A DNA stretch of 64,000 bases from Roseateles_C aquae (GTDB taxonomy: Bacteria > Pseudomonadota > Gammaproteobacteria > Burkholderiales > Burkholderiaceae_C): assembly GCF_032337115.1 (NCBI RefSeq), contig NZ_JAVXZY010000002.1:744001-808000 (forward strand), given 5' to 3'. Every line of letters starts with the position of its first letter. Position 1 is the first letter of the stretch. Below, piece after piece: positions 1-8,768 of this stretch. A program made the position numbers and the translations under genes. The notes under the pieces are model-generated. The model saw only the letters and a list, made by a program, of their open reading frames with translations. It did not search any database and had not been told where the DNA came from.

Positions 1-964
1 GCGTCGCCTGCGGCCACAGGCTGAGCAGCTTCAGGCTCTGCCCGTCCACAGACCCCGGCGTGGCCAGGCTGCTCATGCACAGCCACCAGGCACCGCAGGG
101 CAGGCCCTGCTGGGCCTCGGGCGCCGCAGCGGCCTCGCGAATCTCGTGCGGCAGGCCATCCAGGCAGGCCCGCCAGGGTTGGCCGCGCAACTGCTCAATC
201 GGTCGGCCTTGCAGCTGGGCCGCCGCTTCATTCAGGTCCAGCAGGCGGCTGCCGTGCTCGGCCGAGTCGGCCAGCAACCAGGCCGGCCCGGGCAAGGCCG
301 GCAGCCACTGCTGGGCCGGCGCATGCGGGTGGTTGCTGGCCACCTCACGCACCGGCCGGGCCGTGCCGAGATAGCCGCAAAAGCGGCCTTGAGCATCCAG
401 GCAGGGTTGGGCGCGCAGCAGCCAGCGGCCCGAGAACTGCGCGGCAGCGCCCTGCTCCAAGGCCCCTTCGACCTGCACGTCGAGCAGCGCCACCTGTTCA
501 TTCAAACGCTGGCGCAGCGAGGCCTCGCCACCATCGACCAGCACAAAGCGCTCCCACAAGGCCTGGGTGGCCGCCGCGCCGACCCAGCTCGACGCCAAGG
601 CCGCCTGCGGTGCCTGCCAACGCACCAGATGGTGGTGGGCATCGGTCTGCCATTGCCAGTCGGACTGCAGCTGGGCCAGCACATGGCTGTGCTGGCGCGC
701 CTCGCGCAGTGACTCACGCAGCGATTCGCCGAGGCGCTGACGCGTCAAACGCACGCCCATCTGCCAGCCCAGCGCCAGTGCCAGCAAGGCAAAGCCGGCG
801 CCCGCCAGCAGGGCCAAGGCCAGCGACAGGCCACCGAGCGCGCCATCACGCTGCCACAGCAGCATCACCGCCAGGGCGCAGCCCAAGGCCAGCGCCAACA
901 GCACCAGCATGCCCCACCAAGAGCTGCGCGGCAGGCGTGGGCTGGCGTCGGTGAGGCTGTTCAT
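1..964 (-). CDS. Membrane PAS-domain sensor protein (partial, C-terminus off the window)
   Basis: An open frame without a stop runs from the ATG at 964 to the left edge, giving about 321 residues. Two hydrophobic helices are visible near residues 17-37 and 43-67, followed by a helical linker and cytoplasmic sequence that looks like two PAS-type sensory modules; the second contains LDLNEAAAQLQGRPIEQL near residue 245. The output domain lies beyond the window, so it could be a histidine kinase, a GGDEF protein or another sensor. It is transcribed divergently from the c-di-GMP operon that starts at 1244. Frame openness and composition support a real gene; the family assignment is an inference. 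Confidence 0.6.
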   Translation of the reverse strand, partial: MNSLTDASPRLPRSSWWGMLVLLALALGCALAVMLLWQRDGALGGLSLALALLAGAGFALLALALGWQMGVRLTRQRLGESLRESLREARQHSHVLAQLQSDWQWQTDAHHHLVRWQAPQAALASSWVGAAATQALWERFVLVDGGEASLRQRLNEQVALLDVQVEGALEQGAAAQFSGRWLLRAQPCLDAQGRFCGYLGTARPVREVASNHPHAPAQQWLPALPGPAWLLADSAEHGSRLLDLNEAAAQLQGRPIEQLRGQPWRACLDGLPHEIREAAAAPEAQQGLPCGAWWLCMSSLATPGSVDGQSLKLLSLWPQAT

Positions 965-1243
965 GACAGGCATTGTATGTAGGGCAACGCCGATCAAGAC
1001 CCGGCCGCGCTGCGCGGGAACTTATTCAGCAGCGCCGTCGCTGAAGCGTGCGAAATTCACTGGCCAGGCCAGCCTTGCTGCATGCGCGCTCAAGTTCGCT
1101 GGCGGTTGGCCGACCAAGCAGGAACGACCGAGGCCGACCATGGCCTCGGTGCCAGCAAAAAAGACAATGATGAACAAGAACAAGCCAGAGGCCCTGCGGC
1201 CAAGACCTGCGCGCTGGCAAGCAGGCCACCACGAGGGTATCCG
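965..1243. other. Divergent intergenic region
   Basis: This 279-base gap separates the minus-strand PAS protein from the plus-strand hybrid kinase. It holds the sigma-28-like promoter at 1090-1116 and a GAGGG ribosome-binding site just before the ATG at 1244. An in-frame extension back to 1082 is possible, but its residues are of low complexity and look non-coding. No promoter was recognised for the minus-strand gene. Confidence 0.5.
1090..1116 (+). promoter_or_regulatory. Putative sigma-28 (FliA) promoter for the left c-di-GMP operon
   Basis: TCAAGTTC, an 11-base spacer and GCCGACCA match the arrangement seen before fliS and fliD here. The -10 octamer matches GCCGATAA at six of eight positions. 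The leader to the start codon at 1244 would be about 120 bases. The call rests only on similarity to the other candidate sites in the window. Confidence 0.45.
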
Positions 1244-3655
1244 ATGAACAAGGCCGAAGGCCTGGCGCCTGAGATCGAGGCCGGCGCCTTGCCGCCGGGC
1301 AGCAGTACCGACCTGCAGGCGCTGATTGACCAGCTGCCGCATGGCGTGCTGCTGATGGACAGCCATAGCGGCCGGCTGCTGCTGCTCAACCGCGAGGCCG
1401 AGCGCCTGTTGGTGCAGCGCCGCGCCCAGCTGATCGGCCGCAACGCGGCGGACGCGCTGGAGCCGGGCCTGGCTGCCCTGTGCACATCGGCCCGTTGGCG
1501 AGCGCTGGAGCATGGCCGGCGCAGCGCACGTGAAGACCTGCGTCTGCCCTCGCCCTTCGGCCCGCGCTGGCTGCATGTGCAGCGCAGTCTGCTGCCCTGG
1601 TCGGGGCTGCGTCGCCCGCTGGGCCTGCTGAGCCTGCAGGATGCCAATGGCCGGCGCCAGCTGGAGCGGGCGCTGCAGGAAAGCGATACGCGCTTTCGGG
1701 AGGTGACCGAATCGGTGCGCGAATGCCTGTTCGTCACCACCCCGCAGTGGGACCGCCTGCACTTCAGCTCGCCGCTGCTCTTGGACACGCTGGGCCTGAG
1801 CCCGATGGACCTGCGCCATGGTCCGCAGCTGTTCGAAGAGCGCATCGTGGCCGAGGACCGCCCGCTTTACGCCCGCCGGCTGCAAATGCAGGCCCAGGGC
1901 CAGGGCAGCGATATGGTCCTGCGCATCCAGCACCCGAGCAAGGGGCAGCGTTGGGTCAGGCTGCGCACCCGGCTGCAGCCGCACAAGCTGGGCAGCTCGC
2001 TGGTCTACGGCATCCTCGCCGATGTCACCGAGGAACAGGAAGGCCAGCGCGAGCTGCAGCGCGCCCGCGACGAGGCCGAGGCCGCCAGCCGGGCCAAGAG
2101 CGAGTTCATGGCCACGATGAGCCATGAGATCCGCACGCCGATGAATGGCGTGCTGGGCATGACCCAGCTGCTGCTGGACAGCAGCCTGAACGAGCAGCAG
2201 CTGCACTGGGCCCAGTCGGCCTATGGCTGTGCCGAGGCCATGCTGCACCTGATCGACGATGTGCTGGACTTCGCCGATGCCGGCGCCGCGCAGAGCCCGC
2301 GGCCGGCCCAGTGCTTCGAGCCGGTGCGCCTGGCCGAGGAATGCCTGCAAGCCCTGTACAGCCGGGCGGCGGCCAAGGGCCTGCGCCTGCATCTGCAGCT
2401 CTCGCCCAGCCTGCCGGCCCAGCTCTGCGCCGATGCCACCGGCCTGCGCCGCGCGCTGGCCAAGCTGCTGGACAACGCGATCAAGTTCACCGAACGCGGC
2501 GAGGTCAGCCTGGCGCTCAGCTGTGACGAGGCCGATCACCTGGTCTGCACCGTGCGCGATACCGGCATCGGCATTGCCGCGGCCGAGTTGCCGCGCCTGT
2601 TCAGCGCCTTCACCCAGGCCAATGGCTCGCTGTCGCGCCGCTACGGCGGGGCCGGCCTGGGTCTGGCCATCGCCCAGCAGCTGGTGCGGCTGATGGGCGG
2701 CACGCTCCAAGCGCGGTCCGTCCCCCAGCAGGGCTCCGAATTCACCCTCAGGGTGCCGCTGGCACGCCTCGATGCGCCAACCCCATCGCAACGCCAGCCG
2801 GGCGAAAAGCCGCCAAATCTTGTCCGCCGGGTGCTTGTGGTGGAGGACAATCAGGTCAACCAAGAGGTCATACAGCAGATGCTGATGCAACAGGGTTGTC
2901 AGGTCAGGGTCGCCGCAGACGGCCCGGCCGGCTTGCAGGCCCTGTGCGAGGAAGGATTTGACCTGGTGATGATGGACATTCACATGCCCGGCATGGATGG
3001 GATGGAAGTGCTACGCCGCTTCCGGCAGCGCCAGCAGCAAGGCTATCGCTTTGTCTGCCCGCCCCAGACCCCTGTCGTGGCCGTGACGGCCAACGCACTG
3101 GAGGGCGACGAGCACAAGCTGCGTCAGCACGGTTTTGATGACTACTTGGCCAAACCGATACGCCAACGCCAGCTGCTCGAGATGCTCCAGCGTCATACGC
3201 CTTCGCCTGCCACGCCGCCTGCCGACGTGAGCGTGGCTGTTGCCGACCCTCTGCTCGATGGAGACGCCATGCCGTCGCAATCCAGCCCCACCCCTGCCAG
3301 CTGCCTGGATGAGCAGGCGCTGAACCGCCTGCGCGAGCTCGATCCCGGCGGTCAGAACCAATTGCTGCAGCGCGTCATCGGCGCCTTCATCAAATCGCTG
3401 GACAAGCTGCTGCCCGATCTGGCCCAGGCCCGTGCCGCCGGCATGGATCTGGGCGGCATCCGCCATGTGGCGCACACCTTGAAATCCTCCTCGGCCAGCC
3501 TGGGCGCGATGCAGCTGTCGCAGCTCTGTGCGGAGATCGAGACGCTGGCCCGCAAAGGCCAGACCGAAGGCTTGGACAAGTTGCTCGATGCCATGCATGA
3601 TGAGGTCGAGCATGTGCAACAGGCCTTGAATGCGCTTTTGACTGGACCGCAATGA
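1244..3655 (+). CDS. Hybrid sensor histidine kinase (PAS-PAS-HisKA-HATPase-REC-Hpt)
   Basis: This is an 803-residue soluble kinase. Two PAS-like regions occupy roughly residues 25-140 and 150-270. HisKA follows with MSHEIRTPMNG and the phospho-accepting His294, then a HATPase domain with the N box near DNAIKFTERG and G boxes DTGIGI and GGAGLGLAIA. The receiver domain begins near residue 528 with VLVVEDNQVNQEV and acceptor Asp578. A C-terminal Hpt domain carries AHTLKS with His744. No transmembrane helix is visible, so the signal is probably cytoplasmic. The ATG at 1244 was chosen for its GAGGG site. The stop overlaps the next start (ATGA), which suggests that the phosphorelay ends on the downstream receiver-GGDEF-EAL protein. 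Architecture is clear; the signal is unknown. Confidence 0.9.
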   Translation: MNKAEGLAPEIEAGALPPGSSTDLQALIDQLPHGVLLMDSHSGRLLLLNREAERLLVQRRAQLIGRNAADALEPGLAALCTSARWRALEHGRRSAREDLRLPSPFGPRWLHVQRSLLPWSGLRRPLGLLSLQDANGRRQLERALQESDTRFREVTESVRECLFVTTPQWDRLHFSSPLLLDTLGLSPMDLRHGPQLFEERIVAEDRPLYARRLQMQAQGQGSDMVLRIQHPSKGQRWVRLRTRLQPHKLGSSLVYGILADVTEEQEGQRELQRARDEAEAASRAKSEFMATMSHEIRTPMNGVLGMTQLLLDSSLNEQQLHWAQSAYGCAEAMLHLIDDVLDFADAGAAQSPRPAQCFEPVRLAEECLQALYSRAAAKGLRLHLQLSPSLPAQLCADATGLRRALAKLLDNAIKFTERGEVSLALSCDEADHLVCTVRDTGIGIAAAELPRLFSAFTQANGSLSRRYGGAGLGLAIAQQLVRLMGGTLQARSVPQQGSEFTLRVPLARLDAPTPSQRQPGEKPPNLVRRVLVVEDNQVNQEVIQQMLMQQGCQVRVAADGPAGLQALCEEGFDLVMMDIHMPGMDGMEVLRRFRQRQQQGYRFVCPPQTPVVAVTANALEGDEHKLRQHGFDDYLAKPIRQRQLLEMLQRHTPSPATPPADVSVAVADPLLDGDAMPSQSSPTPASCLDEQALNRLRELDPGGQNQLLQRVIGAFIKSLDKLLPDLAQARAAGMDLGGIRHVAHTLKSSSASLGAMQLSQLCAEIETLARKGQTEGLDKLLDAMHDEVEHVQQALNALLTGPQ

Positions 3656-5889
3656 GCACCGTGGGGACCCACCTGGACAACGATCTGCCCGAGCAGCCGC
3701 GCGTGCTGCTGGTGGACGATGACGAGGTCAACCTGCTGCTGACCGCGATTGCGCTGCGCGAACGCGGTTTTGACATCACCGAGGCCAGCGGCGGCGAAGA
3801 AGCGCTGCGCGTGATCGGCGAATGGTCGCCCGACATCATCGTGCTTGATGCGATGATGCCCGAGCTCGACGGTTTCGAAACTTGCACCCGGCTGCGCGAA
3901 CTGCCTGGCTTTGAATCGACCCCGGTGCTGATGCTGACCGGCCTGGACGACGAGGCCTCGATCAACCGCGCCTACCAGGTCGGCGCCACCGACTTCTTCG
4001 TCAAATCCACCCAATGGAGCCTGCTGGCGGGGCGGCTGCGCTACCTGCTGCGCAGCTCGCGCACCCGCATCGAGCTGGAGCGCAGCAAGGCCCGCCTGGC
4101 CCGCGCGCAAGACCTGGCCCGCATGGGCAGCTTCGAATGGCACCGCGGCCTGGGCGGCTTTGTGCTGGCCGCCGAGGCGCTGCGCGTCTTCGGCCATGGC
4201 CCGACCGAGCCGCTGGACTTCATCGGCGTGATGCGCATGGTGCCGCACGAAGAGCGCCAGCTGTTCATGCGGCTGCTGCGTGATGTGATGGCGCACAACT
4301 CGGTGCTGGTCACCGATCTGCCGGTCACCCTGCTCGATGGCCGCCAGCGCGTGCTGCACATCGAGGCCGAGCCCGAGTTCAATGAGCACGGCAATGCCAG
4401 CGGCTACACCGGCGTGATCCAGGACGTGACCGACCGCCGCATGGCCGAGGACAAGATCCGCCAGCTGGCCAATTTCGACGCGCTGACCGGCCTGCCCAAC
4501 CGCCGCCAGCTGATCTGGCGCGCCGAGCGCGCGATCGAGCAAGCCCGCCGCATGGGCCATGAGGTCGGCCTGCTGCTGATCGATCTGGACCGTTTCAAGG
4601 TCATCAACGACACCCTCGGCCATGCCGCCGGCGACGAGCTGCTGATGGAAGTCGGGCGCCGGCTGCGTGCCTGCGTGCGCCACTCCGATCAGGTGATGGA
4701 AGGCATGCTTGAATCGGTCGGCTCGCGCTCGCACCGGATGCTGGAAGCCGTGGGCCGGCTCGGTGGCGACGAGTTCGTAGCCCTGCTGCCCGAGGTCACC
4801 GACGAGCGCGATGCCGAGCGCGTTGCCGAGCGGGTGCTGGAAGCGCTGCGCGAACCGATCTTCATCGCCGGCCAGGAATGTTTCGTCACCGCCAGCGTCG
4901 GCATCGCGATCTACCCGCGCGACGGCCTGTCGACCGCCGATCTGCTACGCAATTCCGACGTCGCGATGTACGCCGTCAAGAGCCAGGGCCGCAATGCATC
5001 GGCGCTGTACACGCCGCAGCTGGCCGGTCGCGGCCGCGAGAAGCTGGAGCTGGAAAGCGCGCTGCACAAGGCCATTGAGCGCGACGAGATCGTGCTGCAC
5101 TACCAGCCCAAGATCGATGTGCGGGCGGCGCGCATGGTCGGCGCCGAAGCGCTGATGCGCTGGCAGCGCGGCGACAAGCTGGTACCGCCAGGCGACTTCA
5201 TCCCGCTGGCCGAGGAAACCGGGCTGATCGTGCCACTGTCCGAATGGGCGCTGCGCGAGGCGGCCCGCCAGGCCAAGGTCTGGCAGCTGAACTTCGGCTT
5301 CTCCGATTCCATCGCCGTCAATCTGCCCAACCGCCTGTTCGAGCGTTCCGATCTGGTCGAGCACATCCACCAATGCGTCAGCGCCTATGGCGTGCCGCAC
5401 CGGGCGATCCAGCTGGAAATCACCGAGACCGGGCTGATGAAGGACTTGCAGAACGTCATCCCGGCGCTGCACCGGCTCAACGAAGTGGGCGTCGAGATCT
5501 CGATCGACGACTTCGGCACCGGCTATTCCTCGCTGGCCTATCTGACCACGCTGCCGATCTCGGAAGTGAAGATCGATCGCAGCTTTGTTCGCGATCTGGG
5601 CATCACGCCACAGAGCTCGGCCGTCGTCACCGCCATCATCGCGCTGGCCCGCTCGCTGGGCCTGCGCGTGATTGCCGAAGGCGTTGAGACGCTGCGCCAG
5701 ATGGAGGTGCTGCACCGCCTCGGTTGCAGCGTGATGCAAGGTTTTCTGTTCAGCAAGCCGCTGGCGCCGGATGATCTGGAACGCTGGCTGGCACAGACCG
5801 TGCTGCCGCGCAAGGCGCCCTGGATCGCCCAGGCCAGCGCCGAGAGCGCCGCCACCGAATTGCTGCGTCCGCAGGGCGGTCAACGCTAG
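3652..5889 (+). CDS. Response regulator with REC-PAS-GGDEF-EAL domains (c-di-GMP turnover)
   Basis: This 745-residue protein starts inside the stop of the hybrid kinase. The receiver domain (residues 17-135) has the acidic pair VDDD and acceptor Asp66 in VLDAMMPELDG. A PAS-like segment precedes the GGDEF domain, whose signature is at residues 371-375. The EAL domain has EALMRW at 499-504, and the expected EITETGLM, DDFGTGYSSLAYL, KIDRSFV and AEGVET motifs. All these catalytic motifs look intact, so either synthesis or hydrolysis of c-di-GMP is possible. About 20 extra residues sit between the I-site-like RHSD and the GGDEF signature. It is the likely phosphorelay target of the upstream kinase. 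Confidence 0.92.
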   Translation: MSTVGTHLDNDLPEQPRVLLVDDDEVNLLLTAIALRERGFDITEASGGEEALRVIGEWSPDIIVLDAMMPELDGFETCTRLRELPGFESTPVLMLTGLDDEASINRAYQVGATDFFVKSTQWSLLAGRLRYLLRSSRTRIELERSKARLARAQDLARMGSFEWHRGLGGFVLAAEALRVFGHGPTEPLDFIGVMRMVPHEERQLFMRLLRDVMAHNSVLVTDLPVTLLDGRQRVLHIEAEPEFNEHGNASGYTGVIQDVTDRRMAEDKIRQLANFDALTGLPNRRQLIWRAERAIEQARRMGHEVGLLLIDLDRFKVINDTLGHAAGDELLMEVGRRLRACVRHSDQVMEGMLESVGSRSHRMLEAVGRLGGDEFVALLPEVTDERDAERVAERVLEALREPIFIAGQECFVTASVGIAIYPRDGLSTADLLRNSDVAMYAVKSQGRNASALYTPQLAGRGREKLELESALHKAIERDEIVLHYQPKIDVRAARMVGAEALMRWQRGDKLVPPGDFIPLAEETGLIVPLSEWALREAARQAKVWQLNFGFSDSIAVNLPNRLFERSDLVEHIHQCVSAYGVPHRAIQLEITETGLMKDLQNVIPALHRLNEVGVEISIDDFGTGYSSLAYLTTLPISEVKIDRSFVRDLGITPQSSAVVTAIIALARSLGLRVIAEGVETLRQMEVLHRLGCSVMQGFLFSKPLAPDDLERWLAQTVLPRKAPWIAQASAESAATELLRPQGGQR

Positions 5890-5940
5890 CGTTTGGCGCG
5901 CCGCAGTACCGCCACCCGAATCCCCCGAGAGACCGCCACC

Positions 5941-7758
5941 ATGGACGAGCGACGCCCGCCCTCCGCGCCCCGTAGCGGCGCCGCCCTGCCCCCGGCCCAG
6001 CTGGCCAAGGCCGCCTTTCTGCGCCTGGCCACAGCCAAGCTGGAGCCAACGCCGGAAAACTATGCCCGCGCCTACGCCGCCGAGGCCGGCCAGGAGGCCG
6101 CCAGCAGCGAGGGCTGGCCCGAGCGCGCCCAGCCGGTGCTGGCCAAGCTGCTCAGCCTGGGCGTCAGCGAAATGCAGGCGCGTCATGACATCAGCAGCGC
6201 GCTGCGCGAAGGCCGCTGGGACGACACACTGCGCATTCTTGAGCGCATCCAGGACAGCAGCGGCCCGGCGGTGATGGCCGACACCATGGCCGGCATCACC
6301 GAGCGCCTGATCCGTGGCCTGGAGCGCGGCGGCCGGCAATGGACGGTGGCACGCAAGAAAGACGGGCTGCAGCGGGTGCTGGAGTCCAACCGCAGTGATC
6401 CGCAGCGACTGCTGTCACGGCTGCGTCAGCTGGTCAACAGCTGGGATTCCGATGTCGCCGATGCCAGCGTCGAGACCGACGAGGAAGCCGGCGGCACACC
6501 GAGCCAGTTCTTCAGCGAAGAGGAAATGCTGGCGCCGGCCACATCGGTCGAGCGCGACGGCCCGGGCAGCTGGCCCGAGGTCAGTGCCAGCCTGCATCAA
6601 ACGGTGCAGCACGCACTGCCCGCGCTGGACGAGCGCGCCAATGCGCTGAAGCTGGAGCTCGAAGCGGCACTGCTGAGCCTGCGCGAGCAAGGCGCTAACG
6701 CCAATCGTGCGCAGAATATGGAACAGCTCTGCGTGCGCGCCAGACGGATGCTGGAACACCGCCACCACCTGTTCGGCCAGTTGGGCTCGCTGTGCAAGGA
6801 CTTGAGCGCCAGCCTCGTTGAACTGGCCGAGGACGACTCCTGGGCGCGTGGCCAGTGCGAGGTGATGGTTGAGACGCTGGAGCAAGGCGTCAGCTCACGC
6901 GGCGTGCGCATGGTCAATGAGATGCTCAGCGGCACCCGTGAGCGCCAGCGCGGCCTGCGCGAGGAACGCTCCAGGGCCCGCGACTCGCTGAAGCTGCTGA
7001 TCCATCGCATGCTCGAAGAACTCGCCGAGCTGGGCCAGCACACCGACCGCTTCCAGAACAATGTCGGCCGCTATGCCGAGGTGATCGAGCGGGCCGACAC
7101 GCTGGAGAGCCTGGCCGGCGTGGTGCGCGAGATGGTCGAGGAAAGCCGCACCGTGCAATCGCTGGTGCATCAGACCCAATCGCGCATCAACGACGAGCAC
7201 GAACGCGCCAGCACGCTGTCCAAACGGGTCGATGAGCTGGAAGACGAGCTGCGCAAGTTGTCCAGCGAGGTGCAGACCGATCAGCTGACCAAGATCGCCA
7301 ACCGCCGCGGCCTGGAAGCGGCCTTCAATACCGAGCAGGCCAAGCTGGAGCGAGAAGGCTCGGTGCTGGCGCTGGCGCTGCTGGATGTCGACAACTTCAA
7401 GAAGCTCAACGACACCCTGGGCCATGCGGCCGGCGATGTCGCGCTGAGTTCGCTGGCCGCGCGGGTGACGCAGATGCTGCGCCCCGGCGATCTGGTGGCC
7501 CGCTACGGCGGCGAGGAGTTCGTGCTGATGCTGCCGCGCACGCCGCTGGACGAAGCCCAGCAGGTGCTGACCCGGCTGCAGCGCTCGCTGTCAGCCGCGC
7601 TGTTCATGCACGAGGGCAAGGATGTCTTCGTCACCTTCTCGGCCGGCATCACGCTGTACCGCCTGGGTGAGAAGCTCGAAGAGGCCCTGGACCGGGCCGA
7701 TGAGGGCTTGTATGAAGCCAAGCGCACCGGCAAGAACAGGGCCTGCATCGTCGAGTGA
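5941..7758 (+). CDS. Diguanylate cyclase with long helical N-terminus
   Basis: The ATG at 5941 gives 605 residues; an extension to 5893 adds only low-complexity sequence. The first ~430 residues are mostly charged helices and include PTPENYARAY, a motif often seen in betaproteobacterial cyclases of this type. A coiled coil runs into the C-terminal GGDEF domain, where GGEEF lies at residues 523-527. RPGD five residues upstream fits the product-inhibition I-site. No membrane helices are visible. It follows the REC-GGDEF-EAL gene by 51 bases and is probably the last gene of the operon. Cyclase function is well supported; the input is unknown. Confidence 0.88.
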   Translation: MDERRPPSAPRSGAALPPAQLAKAAFLRLATAKLEPTPENYARAYAAEAGQEAASSEGWPERAQPVLAKLLSLGVSEMQARHDISSALREGRWDDTLRILERIQDSSGPAVMADTMAGITERLIRGLERGGRQWTVARKKDGLQRVLESNRSDPQRLLSRLRQLVNSWDSDVADASVETDEEAGGTPSQFFSEEEMLAPATSVERDGPGSWPEVSASLHQTVQHALPALDERANALKLELEAALLSLREQGANANRAQNMEQLCVRARRMLEHRHHLFGQLGSLCKDLSASLVELAEDDSWARGQCEVMVETLEQGVSSRGVRMVNEMLSGTRERQRGLREERSRARDSLKLLIHRMLEELAELGQHTDRFQNNVGRYAEVIERADTLESLAGVVREMVEESRTVQSLVHQTQSRINDEHERASTLSKRVDELEDELRKLSSEVQTDQLTKIANRRGLEAAFNTEQAKLEREGSVLALALLDVDNFKKLNDTLGHAAGDVALSSLAARVTQMLRPGDLVARYGGEEFVLMLPRTPLDEAQQVLTRLQRSLSAALFMHEGKDVFVTFSAGITLYRLGEKLEEALDRADEGLYEAKRTGKNRACIVE

Positions 7759-7797
7759 GCCGGGGCCTGAGTTTCAGCCCCTCTGCGGCACTGGGAC

Positions 7798-8604
7798 TCA
7801 GCTGCGATCGCCCTGGAAGACAAAGAAGGCCTTGCCCGAGCTCTCACGCAGGGCCAACGTGAAGCCGATCGGCTTGCCCTGGCTGTCCAGCGTCGCGTAG
7901 CCAACACCGCTGGCGGCGCCCTGGAAGCCGCAAGCCGGCCCGCTCAGGATGCCCACCACCGAGAACAGGTTCTTGCCCGTGCTCGACGCGCTGATGCGGC
8001 TGTTGCTGAAGCCGCAGGCGCTGCTGTCGCTGAGCAGGGCGCGATCGCGATTGGCGCCGGACAGGCTCAACACCGCCATCGCATGGCCGCTTTGCTTGCT
8101 GACGTAGCGGCCATAGACGCTCTCCAGCGTGGGCGCCTGCTCGTAGCCCTTGTCATAGCTGAGCGTGAGCTTGCGCGGCTCGCTCGAGTCCAGGCCCTTG
8201 CCGACCTGGAATTGCAGACTTTGCTGGCTGCTGCCCTGGCCCTGGCTGACGGTGGCCATCGCCACGCTTTGGTAGAAGCCGCCGGCCACATGGCGGTAGT
8301 AGCCCATGCCGGTGCTGCTGGCATTGCCCGGCTTGAGGGCATCGCTGTTCAGATTGCTCATGAACAGCGCCTCGATGGCCGCGCCATTGCCGTTGTTCAG
8401 CACCGCGTAGGCGTAGCCGTCGGCGTCGGCCAGCAGCGTCGTCTTCAGGCTGTCCAGGCCCGAGGCCGCCGTGCCCTGCCACAGGCCTTCGGGATTCACG
8501 GCGGTCGGGGGCGGCGGAGTGACGGAGTCGCCCGAGCCACCGCCACCGCAGGCGGTCAAGAGGCAGAGGGTCAGCGGGGCGAGCAGCGCGGTGATGCGGT
8601 TCAT
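7798..8604 (-). CDS. Putative lipoprotein of unknown function
   Basis: The product is 268 residues, starting at the ATG at 8604 behind a GGAG site; longer in-frame starts lack a site and would bury the signal. The N-terminus is a lipoprotein signal with lipobox LTAC and Cys19, followed by a Gly/Ser/Pro-rich linker. The mature part is rich in beta-prone, Gly/Ser sequence and has two cysteines in its C-terminal half, near DSSACGFS and GPACGFQ, that could form a disulfide. I do not recognise the family. It lies downstream of a soluble chemoreceptor and converges with the cyclase that ends at 7758, so there is no strong clue from context. Confidence 0.75.
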   Translation of the reverse strand: MNRITALLAPLTLCLLTACGGGGSGDSVTPPPPTAVNPEGLWQGTAASGLDSLKTTLLADADGYAYAVLNNGNGAAIEALFMSNLNSDALKPGNASSTGMGYYRHVAGGFYQSVAMATVSQGQGSSQQSLQFQVGKGLDSSEPRKLTLSYDKGYEQAPTLESVYGRYVSKQSGHAMAVLSLSGANRDRALLSDSSACGFSNSRISASSTGKNLFSVVGILSGPACGFQGAASGVGYATLDSQGKPIGFTLALRESSGKAFFVFQGDRS

Positions 8605-8768
8605 AAAGGTCTCCAAGATTTGTAGCTGGCGTGACGGGCGCTGTGGCCAGCGGAGCAAGTCCGCGTTCATCAACTGAAGCCTGAATCTTAGAAACCGGGC
8701 GGGTTTTGGTCTGTTGGCGCTGTGTGCTGGCTCTTTGACAGTCTGTGACAGAGGCGGCGGCGGCGCCG

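Noticed and set aside
1022..2983. 653-residue open frame on the minus strand opposite the hybrid kinase
   Set aside because: It is a shadow of the kinase gene. The His/Gln/Leu/Arg-rich composition is typical of antisense high-GC frames and no domain can be seen, whereas the plus strand has every kinase motif.
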